Part shown: positions 23,065-31,383 of the stretch, one piece after another
Layout: every line of letters starts with the position of its first letter
Position numbering within the stretch: the first letter of the stretch is position 1
From: Caldifarciminota bacterium
GTDB taxonomy: Bacteria > Hydrothermota > Hydrothermia > B15-G9 > WFZT01
Assembly: GCA_026991055.1 (NCBI GenBank)
Contig: JALXCE010000308.1
Coordinates: 1-38,849, forward strand
DNA: 38,849 nt
Direction: 5' to 3'
Notes under the pieces: model-generated
Seen by the model: the letters and a program-made list of their open reading frames with translations, nothing else
What the model was told of the DNA's origin: nothing
Database searches by the model: none
Translations under genes and position numbers: made by a program

Positions 23065-24420
23065 ATGAAAATGCTGGTTTTACAAATACTTGTCTCTTTC
23101 AGGCTAATCAGTGTCCCATACGTGCATAATCCTGAGGGTGATTTTCTACACTATAAGAACGTTGTAAAGGCCCTTCGCCTTCGCTATTCAAGGAAGGGAG
23201 CGGAGGTCTTGATTTCAGGTGGTAAAATAAAAATTTCGAGAAGCGGGAAAATTTACCTCCATGGGAGATTTTCATTTCTCAAGCTCAATGGTGGTTATCT
23301 TGAAGCAAATTCCTGGGCCTATCTGCTTTCGAGAGTTTCAAAGGTGTACAATTATTACTGGGATTACAAAAGAAAGGGTTTCATACAATCCCATTATCCG
23401 CCCAGTGTGAAACTCACGAATGCTCATAAATATCGGACAAAAGCCGTTTTTGTTTTTTCTCATAACAGGGATTTGAGGCCCACGTATTCATTTAAGAAAG
23501 GGAAGCTGAAGTTAAGTTTTCCACGCGGGTTTTTGGTTGTCAATCCTGTTTCACTCAAAAATTTCCTATCCAGTGTAAAAATCATTCACACACTTTCAGG
23601 ACTTACCCTGATTTTTACACTAAAAAAGGGTGTGAAGTACAGTGTTAAAAGGGGAGATAGAGATATAACACTGGTGTTGAATATGCCATATAGGCCTACT
23701 CCGCGAAAAAAGTTTAGGCTGGGGGAACTTATAGTGGTTGATCCGGGGCATGGCGGAAAAGACCCTGGTGCTATCGGGTATCGTGGAATAAGGGAGAAGG
23801 ATATAACTCTTGCCATAGCGAGAGAGGTGAGAAGAATCGCAGAGAAGAGACTTGGTGTAAGGGTGGTTTTAACGAGGGACAGGGACGTGTTTATCCCTCT
23901 GTGGGAGCGCTCAAAGATAGCCAACAGGCTGGGAGCAACCATGTTTATTTCGATACATTGTAATTTCTCAAGAAATCGATACGCTCACGGCCTTGAGACT
24001 TACTTCCTTTCAAACGCCCGCACGAGGTGGGAGAGGGCAGTGGCTGCCCTTGAGAATGCGTCTGTTAAATACGAGATAAACTACAGGAGACAGTACGGCA
24101 TGGTCAGGAAGATCCTCGGAGACATGGCTCAAAACAGGTACTTAAAAGAGTCCCAGGTGCTTGCTGAATATATTCAGGAATCTGTTGTAAAGAAAACGGG
24201 GACTCTCAATAGGGGCATCAAGCAAGCTGGATTCTACGTTCTACTTTTCACTCATACACCATCTGTCCTTGTCGAAACAGGTTTTATCTCTAATCCAAGA
24301 GAGGCAAGAAGACTGAAAAGTCGGTGGTACATAAGGAGAATTGCAGAAGGAATAGTTAATGGCATTGCTTTATACTTAAACAAGTATGCAGAGAAGAGTT
24401 ATTTCAGTGGCAGGGGATAA
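23065..24420 (+). CDS. N-acetylmuramoyl-L-alanine amidase (Amidase_3)
   Basis: The 451-residue product has a weakly hydrophobic N-terminus (residues 3-18) that could be a signal peptide, then about 200 residues of beta-rich sequence. This resembles the N-terminal region of secreted amidases but has no motif I can name. The zinc amidase domain starts near residue 225. The catalytic/metal residues are visible in VVDPGHGGKDPGAIG (His), REKDITL (Glu), FISIHCNFS (His) and VLVETGFISNPRE (Glu). AmiC-type enzymes cut the stem peptide from glycan strands during daughter-cell separation, which fits the cell-wall theme of the window. The stop TAA overlaps the next ATG by one base. No ribosome-binding site is seen. 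Confidence 0.88.
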   Translation: MKMLVLQILVSFRLISVPYVHNPEGDFLHYKNVVKALRLRYSRKGAEVLISGGKIKISRSGKIYLHGRFSFLKLNGGYLEANSWAYLLSRVSKVYNYYWDYKRKGFIQSHYPPSVKLTNAHKYRTKAVFVFSHNRDLRPTYSFKKGKLKLSFPRGFLVVNPVSLKNFLSSVKIIHTLSGLTLIFTLKKGVKYSVKRGDRDITLVLNMPYRPTPRKKFRLGELIVVDPGHGGKDPGAIGYRGIREKDITLAIAREVRRIAEKRLGVRVVLTRDRDVFIPLWERSKIANRLGATMFISIHCNFSRNRYAHGLETYFLSNARTRWERAVAALENASVKYEINYRRQYGMVRKILGDMAQNRYLKESQVLAEYIQESVVKKTGTLNRGIKQAGFYVLLFTHTPSVLVETGFISNPREARRLKSRWYIRRIAEGIVNGIALYLNKYAEKSYFSGRG

Positions 24421-27400
24421 TGCAGGAAATTCCGGGATACAAAACCGTTGAGAAAATAGGAGAAGGTCTCAGCGGAGAAGTTTATCTTGCCCAAAAAGAT
24501 GGACGTTACTTCGCTGTTAAAATCCTAAGAAAGGGTTTCCTCTATGAATTGATATCAGAGTACTTCATTTTGCAGAGCATTCGACATCCCAATATTGTCA
24601 GGGTTATAAACGTCAATGCAGAGGCGGAAAATCCATATGTAGTCTTTGAGTATGCGGAAAAAGGTAACTTAACGGGCAGAAATTTTTCGAGCGATGTCAT
24701 GTTCTTCCTGAAGAAATTCACATCCGACATCCTGCCTGCTGTTGATGTGCTCCACTCGCGTGGAATTGTTCATGGTGATATTAAACCTTCGAATATCCTT
24801 GTGTTTGCTGATTATACTTTGAAACTATCTGACCTCGGTGGTTCTGTCCACTATCTTAAGACCGTTGGTTTCCCTGATTCGACAACACTCACTCTGGAGT
24901 ACACCTCACCGGAGGTGTTAAGAGGTGAACGGTTGAGTCCACAGTCTGATATTTATTCACTCGGTATTTTACTCTTTGAGATGCTCACAGGAGAACTTCC
25001 TTTTCAAGGGACACCCGAGGAGGTTATAAACGGACAACTTGTGGGGTCTGTACCTTCTCCCCGAGAGCTCAATCCTGAAATACCGATGAGTGTTTCCAAC
25101 CTGATCCTTAAAATGCTCGAAAAATCGCCTCTACAGAGACCAGGAAGTGTGCAGGAAATAATGGAAATTTTGAAGAAAATTGTAGCAAGTCCAGAAACCC
25201 CTATTTCCTACGCTTCTTCAAAAGAGATTATAGGCAGAGACAAGGAACTGAGAATAGTGGAAAATCTTTTTAAGCGCATTTTACTGGGTGGTAAAACCGG
25301 GAAAAATGTGATTATTTTCAGCGGTCCAGAAGGAATTGGAAAGTCTTTTCTTGCTGAGGAAATTGTAAATAGGGCTCATCTATCGGGTATTTTCCCGATA
25401 AAACTTGATTTTAAATCGCATGGTTATGCAGAGACCTTGCGAAAAGCACAGGAGTTCCTGGAGAAATTCTTGAATAGAAAGCTGCCCCTTTTTGATGTAA
25501 ATATAACGAGAGGGCAGATTATCCAGAATCTGTATGAAGCGATAAAACTTGTTACTACCAGATTTCCTGTGCTCGTTGTAATAGACGAACTGCCCTTAGA
25601 AGATAGGGTTGTCTGGGGGATTGCATCAGAACTTGCAAGAAAAATCAGGAGGGATAGAGCAGGTATCGTGATATTTTCAAAAGAGGGAGCACCTCAAAGT
25701 GTTAGAGAGTTCGGAAGACTCTATCAGCTTCAGCCCCTCAGCCTGCCTCAGACCCGCTTTTTCCTTAGGTCAGAGTTCCCCGAGTTGCAAGAGACCCTGG
25801 TACCAACTATCTATGAGTTTACACATGGAAATCCCAAAAGTATCATTCAAATTGCTCGTTGTCTCATAAATAATGAAGAAAAGAACTGCTTTGTGGCAGA
25901 GAAAACTCAAGGTATAAAAAAGCTGAGAGAGCTTTTAAATAATGAAGAATGGAACATAGTTAGGCACATCGCTGTTACCGCCAATCCCGTAGATGTATCC
26001 TTTCTTGCAAAGAGGTTTGAGATAAAAAAGCTTACGGATGTCTTAAATAAGTTGCTCGAAAATGGTGTTGTAGAGAAACACGATAACTATATATTTGACG
26101 AGAACCTCAGGAATGTGATTTTAAATGAACCTGAGACCCAAAAAATTGCCAGAGATATTGCAAGACAATATTCAATATCAGGTTTACATCATAAAGCCTC
26201 GAAAATCCTTTACAACGCTGGTTTTTACAATCTTTCCTTCAAAGAAATTGAGCCTCTTTTGAGGAGGGCCTTCAGGAAGAGGAATTTTATAAAACTTTAT
26301 GACATCCTGAGATACTATGAAGGGGTTAAGCTGAGTCGGGGACAGAAAAGGAACTTTATTGTGTTATACGCCTACACCCTGATAAATCTTGGAATGCATA
26401 AACAGGCGTTAAAACTTATTGAGGATAACTATCAATTTATAGATAAAGCCAGAGCAGATTTTCTAAGAAGTTACGCTTTACGGGAACTCGACTATCCTCC
26501 CACAAAACTACTTGAGCTGGTCGAGCAGAACGTTCTTGGTAAAATTAAAGGATTTTTGAAAGATGAAGCCGAGGCTTTTTATATTGACTTGCTATCCGAC
26601 ACCAACATAGACGAAGATAGCTTCATGGAATTAACAGGAAGGTTTTTAAAGAAAACGAGGAAACCTGACCTGAAAGTTAAAATACTTCGGATAACCGGGA
26701 ATTTTAATTTCCGCCGTGATAAGTTGAGGGAAGCTTTAAAGTATTATAAAGAGGGGTTGAAGCTCGCCAAGAAGTTTGATATACACTGGGAAATCCCCAA
26801 CCTGCTGATGAATTTCTCGGTTACATCAATGAAAATCCTCGAAATCTCTTTTGAGGAGCATCTGGAGAATCTAAAGAATGTTGTAAGATTCGCGGAAAAA
26901 CAGGCTAACTATCCGGTTCTTGAAGCCGCCTATATAAACCTATTCCTGTATTACCTTTCCTTCAGGAAGTTTGATGAGGCAAAGACCATTTTAGAGAAGC
27001 TAAGGCTCCTCGGAGAAACCACTGAGAATTCAACTATACTGGCAGAGTACTATGACAACATGGCATATCTATATTTTGAATCCGACGAATGGGAAAGTGC
27101 AGATGAATATTTCAATAGGGCCTATTCTTTTTACAGGCAATACGGGATGCCTCCCCTTGCCTTTTACGATAAATATTCTCGCTTCCTTGTGCATAGAGGG
27201 GAGTTCAGAAAGGCCCTGAGAATAATAAGAGAGGCCATCAGTGAATGGAAAAATTACACAAATATAAGTATCTCATCATCTCTTTACAGAAGTCTCCTTG
27301 TGGTATTAAGTGTAATAACAGAGCGGGATTACTTCTCTAAGTTTCTTAAATTTCTACCTCAGGACGTATTACGACAGCCTTCTGTGGCTTACTTTATAAA

Positions 27401-27881
27401 TTTTCACAGGAGAGACTTTGAATCTGCTTTGAGGGATGTTGATGAGCTGATTAAGGGCTTGACGAGTTATGGAAAGGAATTTGGGAGATTGGTTTACATT
27501 GAAAAAGCCGAAGCCCTTTACAATCTTGGGCGTGTGGATGAAGCTGAAGAATTTATAAAAGAGTATATCGAGGCCCAGCCTGAAAATTCTTTCAGGCTGG
27601 GCCTCGCCTATGTCATTATGACAAAAATAAATCTCAAAAAGAATCAATGGGATTCGGCCCTGAGATACCTGGATAAGGCAGAAGAAATATTTAATCGCCT
27701 TGGTGCAAAATTCCAGCTTGCCAAGGTGCGCTGCTACAGGACCTATCTCGATGCCATCTTTCAGGAAACTGAGATTGATCCTGAAAAACTGAAAGAATGC
27801 CACAGGCTACTTGATGAACTGGGGGCCATAAAAACTTTTGACAATATAGAGCTTGAAATTTTAAATGCGGTTGAAAAATAA
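24420..27881 (+). CDS. Ser/Thr protein kinase fused to a P-loop ATPase and a TPR region
   Basis: A 1153-residue three-part protein. The kinase (about residues 7-255) has the glycine loop GEGLSGEVYLA, Lys34 (FAVKIL), helix-C Glu47, the catalytic loop VHGDIKPSN (Asp120, HGD instead of HRD), DLG instead of DFG (Asp138) and YTSPEVLRGE. All catalytic residues are present. An ATPase region follows (about 265-480), with Walker A GPEGIGKS (302-309) and Walker B VLVVIDEL (Asp389-Glu390), then a probable winged helix (about 500-580). The C-terminal half is helical repeats of TPR type (for example around 700-740 and 880-930, and YLDKAEEIF near the end). No membrane segment is seen. It resembles kinase/ATPase/TPR regulators known in myxobacteria and others. 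It lies 7 nt before a sigma-54 activator gene. Confidence 0.88.
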   Translation: MQEIPGYKTVEKIGEGLSGEVYLAQKDGRYFAVKILRKGFLYELISEYFILQSIRHPNIVRVINVNAEAENPYVVFEYAEKGNLTGRNFSSDVMFFLKKFTSDILPAVDVLHSRGIVHGDIKPSNILVFADYTLKLSDLGGSVHYLKTVGFPDSTTLTLEYTSPEVLRGERLSPQSDIYSLGILLFEMLTGELPFQGTPEEVINGQLVGSVPSPRELNPEIPMSVSNLILKMLEKSPLQRPGSVQEIMEILKKIVASPETPISYASSKEIIGRDKELRIVENLFKRILLGGKTGKNVIIFSGPEGIGKSFLAEEIVNRAHLSGIFPIKLDFKSHGYAETLRKAQEFLEKFLNRKLPLFDVNITRGQIIQNLYEAIKLVTTRFPVLVVIDELPLEDRVVWGIASELARKIRRDRAGIVIFSKEGAPQSVREFGRLYQLQPLSLPQTRFFLRSEFPELQETLVPTIYEFTHGNPKSIIQIARCLINNEEKNCFVAEKTQGIKKLRELLNNEEWNIVRHIAVTANPVDVSFLAKRFEIKKLTDVLNKLLENGVVEKHDNYIFDENLRNVILNEPETQKIARDIARQYSISGLHHKASKILYNAGFYNLSFKEIEPLLRRAFRKRNFIKLYDILRYYEGVKLSRGQKRNFIVLYAYTLINLGMHKQALKLIEDNYQFIDKARADFLRSYALRELDYPPTKLLELVEQNVLGKIKGFLKDEAEAFYIDLLSDTNIDEDSFMELTGRFLKKTRKPDLKVKILRITGNFNFRRDKLREALKYYKEGLKLAKKFDIHWEIPNLLMNFSVTSMKILEISFEEHLENLKNVVRFAEKQANYPVLEAAYINLFLYYLSFRKFDEAKTILEKLRLLGETTENSTILAEYYDNMAYLYFESDEWESADEYFNRAYSFYRQYGMPPLAFYDKYSRFLVHRGEFRKALRIIREAISEWKNYTNISISSSLYRSLLVVLSVITERDYFSKFLKFLPQDVLRQPSVAYFINFHRRDFESALRDVDELIKGLTSYGKEFGRLVYIEKAEALYNLGRVDEAEEFIKEYIEAQPENSFRLGLAYVIMTKINLKKNQWDSALRYLDKAEEIFNRLGAKFQLAKVRCYRTYLDAIFQETEIDPEKLKECHRLLDELGAIKTFDNIELEILNAVEK
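27569..27606. repeat. Perfect 17-bp inverted repeat inside the kinase gene
   Basis: The left arm at 27569-27585 and the right arm at 27590-27606 are exact reverse complements around a 4-nt loop (ATTC). The core is AGGCCCAGCCTGAAA and its complement. It encodes about residues 1051-1062 of the TPR region. No T-run follows on either strand, so it is not a standard terminator. Confidence 0.9.
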
Positions 27882-27888
27882 TTAAGCG

Positions 27889-29400
27889 ATGGACTCCAGC
27901 GATTTTATAGACCAGTCTTTAAAGGGGATGAGTGCGAGTTACCTGGGGGTGCTCTACAACGTCTCCGTTATACTGAACTCCACTCTTGACCTGAAGAAAA
28001 CGCTAAGTTATCTGACCGACGTGGTGAAAAACCTCGTAAATACTGAGAGATGCGTAATAGACCTTAAAAAAGAGTGCTGTGGGGTAAAGCGGGAAACCTA
28101 CAATTTTTCTGAAAACTATATCACTGACCTGAGTGAGACGATTCTAAAAAAGGTTTACGAAACTGGTAAGACATTAAAGCTCATAGATGCCCAGAATCAT
28201 AGCGAGTTTAAAAACCGCAAAAGTGTCAAAAGACTGGGTATAAGGTCGGTTCTCGCTGTTCCCATTAAATGGAAAGACGAAGTGCTTGGAGTGATTTATA
28301 TTGACAACAGGAGAATTGTAAACGCCTTCACAGAGCGTGAGCAGGCTCTGCTTGAGGCTATCGCCAACGTGGCATCAGTTGCCATTAGAAATTCTCAAAA
28401 ATACTCCACTCTTAACCAGTCTCTTAAAGACATAAAGAGCATCTTGAGCAAGGGCTTCTTTTATACGGATAGATTCCTCGTTGTAAGTGACAAAATGAAG
28501 AGGGTGGTGGATGAGATTGAGAGGATTAAAGACAAGGATGAGATAAATGTCCTCATCCTCGGTGAGACCGGTGTTGGAAAGGAAGAGGTTGCAAGAGCAA
28601 TCCATGTGAAATCAAAAAGAAGAAACAAAATGTTTAACTCCATTAACTGCCCCAATTTGAAAGAAGAGCTGTTTGAATCCATGATGTTTGGACATAAGAG
28701 AGGCTCTTACACGGGCGCAATTAAAGACCACGACGGAAAGATACTCGAAGCCAACGGTGGCACAGTTTTCCTCGATGAGATAGGAGACCTTTCACCATCC
28801 CTTCAGGCAAAATTTTTAAAGGTCCTTGAAACAGGTGAAATAGAAATAATCGGAGCCAGTAAGCCCGTCAAAGTGGACGTCAGATTTATTTCTGCAACCA
28901 ATAAAGACATAGAGGAAATGGTGGAAAGAGGTGAATTCAGGGAAGACCTCTACTATAGACTCGCTGGCTATATCATAGAGATTCCTCCGCTCAGGGAGCG
29001 AAAGGAGGAGATTATCCCCCTTGCCAACTATTTCCTTAATCTATATTCTCACGATAGAAACATTAAGGGATTCACGTCAAAGGCGAGGGAGAAACTTTTG
29101 AGCTACGATTACCCGGGTAACGTCAGAGAGCTTCGAGATGTGGTTAAGAGGGCAATTGTCCTCTCTGAGGGAGATTTTATAACCGAGAATGATATAGTTT
29201 TTGGTCGTAGAAAAAAGAGAAGCAAGAAAACTTATTTTGATGAAAATATTAGCCTCAAAGAACTTGAAAAAGTCCATATACTCCAGGTGCTTGAAAAAAC
29301 AAACTGGAGTATGGCAAAAACGGCAGAAATACTCGGAATTACGAGGCAAACACTGAGAAATAAGATTAAGGAATACGGCCTTGATAAATTCAGGAAGTGA
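27889..29400 (+). CDS. Sigma-54-dependent transcriptional activator with GAF domain
   Basis: The 503-residue protein has an N-terminal GAF sensor (about residues 20-165, including RSVLAVPIKWKDEVLGVIYI). A central AAA+ activator domain follows, with Walker A GETGVGKE (225-232), Walker B VFLDEIGD (Asp296-Glu297) and the arginine-finger region REDLYYRLAGYIIEIPPLRER. It ends in a Fis-type helix-turn-helix with MAKTAEILGITRQTLRNKIK. The sigma-54-contact loop, usually GAFTGA, is GSYTGA (272-277). There is no phosphoacceptor receiver domain, so control is probably by ligand or by the neighbouring kinase. It starts 7 nt after the kinase stop, without a clear ribosome-binding site, implying coupled translation. 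Target promoters were not found. Confidence 0.92.
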   Translation: MDSSDFIDQSLKGMSASYLGVLYNVSVILNSTLDLKKTLSYLTDVVKNLVNTERCVIDLKKECCGVKRETYNFSENYITDLSETILKKVYETGKTLKLIDAQNHSEFKNRKSVKRLGIRSVLAVPIKWKDEVLGVIYIDNRRIVNAFTEREQALLEAIANVASVAIRNSQKYSTLNQSLKDIKSILSKGFFYTDRFLVVSDKMKRVVDEIERIKDKDEINVLILGETGVGKEEVARAIHVKSKRRNKMFNSINCPNLKEELFESMMFGHKRGSYTGAIKDHDGKILEANGGTVFLDEIGDLSPSLQAKFLKVLETGEIEIIGASKPVKVDVRFISATNKDIEEMVERGEFREDLYYRLAGYIIEIPPLRERKEEIIPLANYFLNLYSHDRNIKGFTSKAREKLLSYDYPGNVRELRDVVKRAIVLSEGDFITENDIVFGRRKKRSKKTYFDENISLKELEKVHILQVLEKTNWSMAKTAEILGITRQTLRNKIKEYGLDKFRK

Positions 29401-29465
29401 GTGCACTTCTGTAAACTCTGATTTGTTGCCTTTAAAATACTCATCGCACATTAAGGAGGAATAAA

Positions 29466-30665
29466 ATGGGATTTTTCATGGCGAGAGAAGATGACATAAA
29501 GAAGGGAAAAACTACAGATGTTTATTTTGTTAGAACCGAGAAGATTTTAAGAGAGAAAAATGTTCATAACCTCTCAGTTGCAGAGTTCACCGTCTCCGGT
29601 TTGCCCAATGGGTACAGATGGGCCCTGTTTGGGGGACTGGAAGAAGCGGTTGAGCTGCTGAAGGGGAAGAATATAGACCTTTATGCGTTTCCCGAAGGGA
29701 CCCTTTTTAAACCGCGAGATATCAATGGAGTCCTTGTGCCTGTAATGTACATCGTGGGTGATTACGTGGAATTTGCTATTTATGAGACACCGACACTTGG
29801 CTTTCTATGCCAGACGAGCGGAATAATGACAAAGTCTGCCAGGGTGAGACTGGCGGCTGGAGACTCTGTGGTGCTTTCCTTCGGTATACGTCGCATGCAC
29901 CCGGCCCTCGCACCTATGATTGATAGAGCGGCATATATTGGCGGATGTGATGGTGTTTCAAGTCTCATTGGAGCAGAAACGATAAATCAGCCGGCCAAAG
30001 GTACCATGCCTCATGCCCTTATGATCACAATGGGTGAGGATGAAGCGTGGAAAGCTTATGATGAGCTGATGCCACCTGAGGTGCCAAGAATTGCCCTCAT
30101 AGACACTTTCGGAGATGAGAAATACGAAGCCATTAAGGCTGCAAAGATATTCCGCAAACTCCAATCGGTCAGATTGGACACCCCGGGTTCCAGGAGAGGG
30201 AACTTTGCAGCAATCATTCGAGAAGTTCGCTGGGAGCTGGATGTCCGTGGCTACAAGGATGTAGGAATATTTGTATCCGGCGGTCTTGATGAAAAGACTA
30301 TACCGGAGCTAAAAGAGGCTGGTGCCAACGGATTTGGTGTTGGAACGTCCATCTCGAATGCCCCCACCATTGATTTTGCCATGGATATTGTTGAAATTGA
30401 CGGCAAGCCCAGCGCGAAAAAAGGGAAATTTGGCGCAAGAAAAGACACTTACAGATGTAGGGAATGTTTCTCTTTTGTCAATGTCAGGCATGGTGAGAAT
30501 CCTCCTGAAAGATGCCCGGTCTGTGGTGGAGAACTTGAGCTTATGCACAGAAAAATTCTTGATAAAGGAAAACTCGTGTATGAACTTCCAGGTGTCGAAG
30601 ATATGAGAAATTACGTGCTTTCCCAGCTGGAGCACCTAAAAAAGGTGGAAGAAAATCCTATCTAA
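29466..30665 (+). CDS. pncB: Nicotinate phosphoribosyltransferase, archaeal type with zinc ribbon
   Basis: The enzyme makes nicotinate mononucleotide from nicotinate and PRPP with ATP, for NAD salvage. The 399-residue product matches the shorter Thermoplasma-like class: YETPTLGFLCQTSGI, RRMHPALAPMIDRAAYIGG, GTMPHALMI, DTPGSRRGNF, FVSGGLDE and GFGVGTSIS. The C-terminus carries a zinc-ribbon pair, YRCRECFSF and ERCPVCGGELE, typical of that class. A strong AAGGAGG precedes the ATG. The 65 nt upstream contain a TAAAAT hexamer at 29433 but no convincing -35 box. It links metabolically to CinA, which acts in pyridine-nucleotide recycling. Confidence 0.92.
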   Translation: MGFFMAREDDIKKGKTTDVYFVRTEKILREKNVHNLSVAEFTVSGLPNGYRWALFGGLEEAVELLKGKNIDLYAFPEGTLFKPRDINGVLVPVMYIVGDYVEFAIYETPTLGFLCQTSGIMTKSARVRLAAGDSVVLSFGIRRMHPALAPMIDRAAYIGGCDGVSSLIGAETINQPAKGTMPHALMITMGEDEAWKAYDELMPPEVPRIALIDTFGDEKYEAIKAAKIFRKLQSVRLDTPGSRRGNFAAIIREVRWELDVRGYKDVGIFVSGGLDEKTIPELKEAGANGFGVGTSISNAPTIDFAMDIVEIDGKPSAKKGKFGARKDTYRCRECFSFVNVRHGENPPERCPVCGGELELMHRKILDKGKLVYELPGVEDMRNYVLSQLEHLKKVEENPI

Positions 30666-30675
30666 CGGAGGGAAG

Positions 30676-31383
30676 ATGAAGGTCGTTATCCTCGCAGGTG
30701 GAAAGGGCAAGAGACTCGAGCCTTACACCACTCTGCTACCAAAGCCACTGATGCCTGTGGGAGAGTACCCTATTCTTGAAATAATCTTGAGACAGCTTAA
30801 GTACTACGGTTTTAACGAGGTAATTCTTGCAGTTGGACACCTTGCAGAGTTGATCCAGGCGTACTTCGGGAAAGGGGAAAAACTCGGGATGAAGATCGCT
30901 TATGTCTTTGAGCCTCATCCGCTTGGAACTGTTGGCCCTCTTAAACTTATGCAGGATAGGTTGAATGATACTCCTTTCTTAGTAATGAACGGTGACATTT
31001 TGACAGACCTTGATTTTAAGGAATTTATGGATTATCACCTGAATTCCGGCGGCACCCTCACAGTTGGAGTTAAAAAGAGAGCTGTAAATATAGATTTCGG
31101 AGTGGCTGATCTTTCTGGTAATGTGATTGTTAACTACAGGGAAAAACCAACTTTTGAATTCTGGGTTTCAATGGGAATTTACATATTCGAACCTCCAATT
31201 CTGAATTATATACCCGATAAGAAGAAATTTGACTTTCCAGACCTTGTTCAGGAGTTAATTGCCCACGGCGAGAAAATTTCAGCCTACCTTTATGACGGTT
31301 TCTGGCTGGACATAGGCCGAGAGGAAGACATGAAACGTGCCCAGTATGAGTTTGAAAGCCGAAAGGATACCCTGCTGAAATGA
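30676..31383 (+). CDS. NDP-sugar pyrophosphorylase-like nucleotidyltransferase
   Basis: The 235-residue protein is a sugar-phosphate nucleotidyltransferase consisting of the catalytic domain only. It has VVILAGGKGKRLEPYT, the Lys-containing LLPKPLMPVGEYPILE, NGDILTDLDF (metal-binding Asp) and FWLDIGREEDM. Such enzymes make NDP-glucose or NDP-mannose from the sugar 1-phosphate. There is no left-handed helix or phosphomannomutase extension. It has a GGAGGG site and overlaps the following rmlA start as ATGA. Sugar and nucleotide specificity cannot be told by eye. With RmlA beside it, it probably supplies a second activated sugar for the same surface polymer. Confidence 0.85.
   Translation: MKVVILAGGKGKRLEPYTTLLPKPLMPVGEYPILEIILRQLKYYGFNEVILAVGHLAELIQAYFGKGEKLGMKIAYVFEPHPLGTVGPLKLMQDRLNDTPFLVMNGDILTDLDFKEFMDYHLNSGGTLTVGVKKRAVNIDFGVADLSGNVIVNYREKPTFEFWVSMGIYIFEPPILNYIPDKKKFDFPDLVQELIAHGEKISAYLYDGFWLDIGREEDMKRAQYEFESRKDTLLK

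Noticed and set aside
27369..27803. 144-codon minus-strand frame opposite the kinase gene
   Set aside because: It is an antisense shadow. Part of its peptide mirrors the sense peptide only because of the palindrome.
29401..29465. Sigma-54 promoter or strong sigma-70 promoter before pncB
   Set aside because: There is no GG-N10-GC pair; a TAAAAT hexamer exists but has no adequate -35 box.
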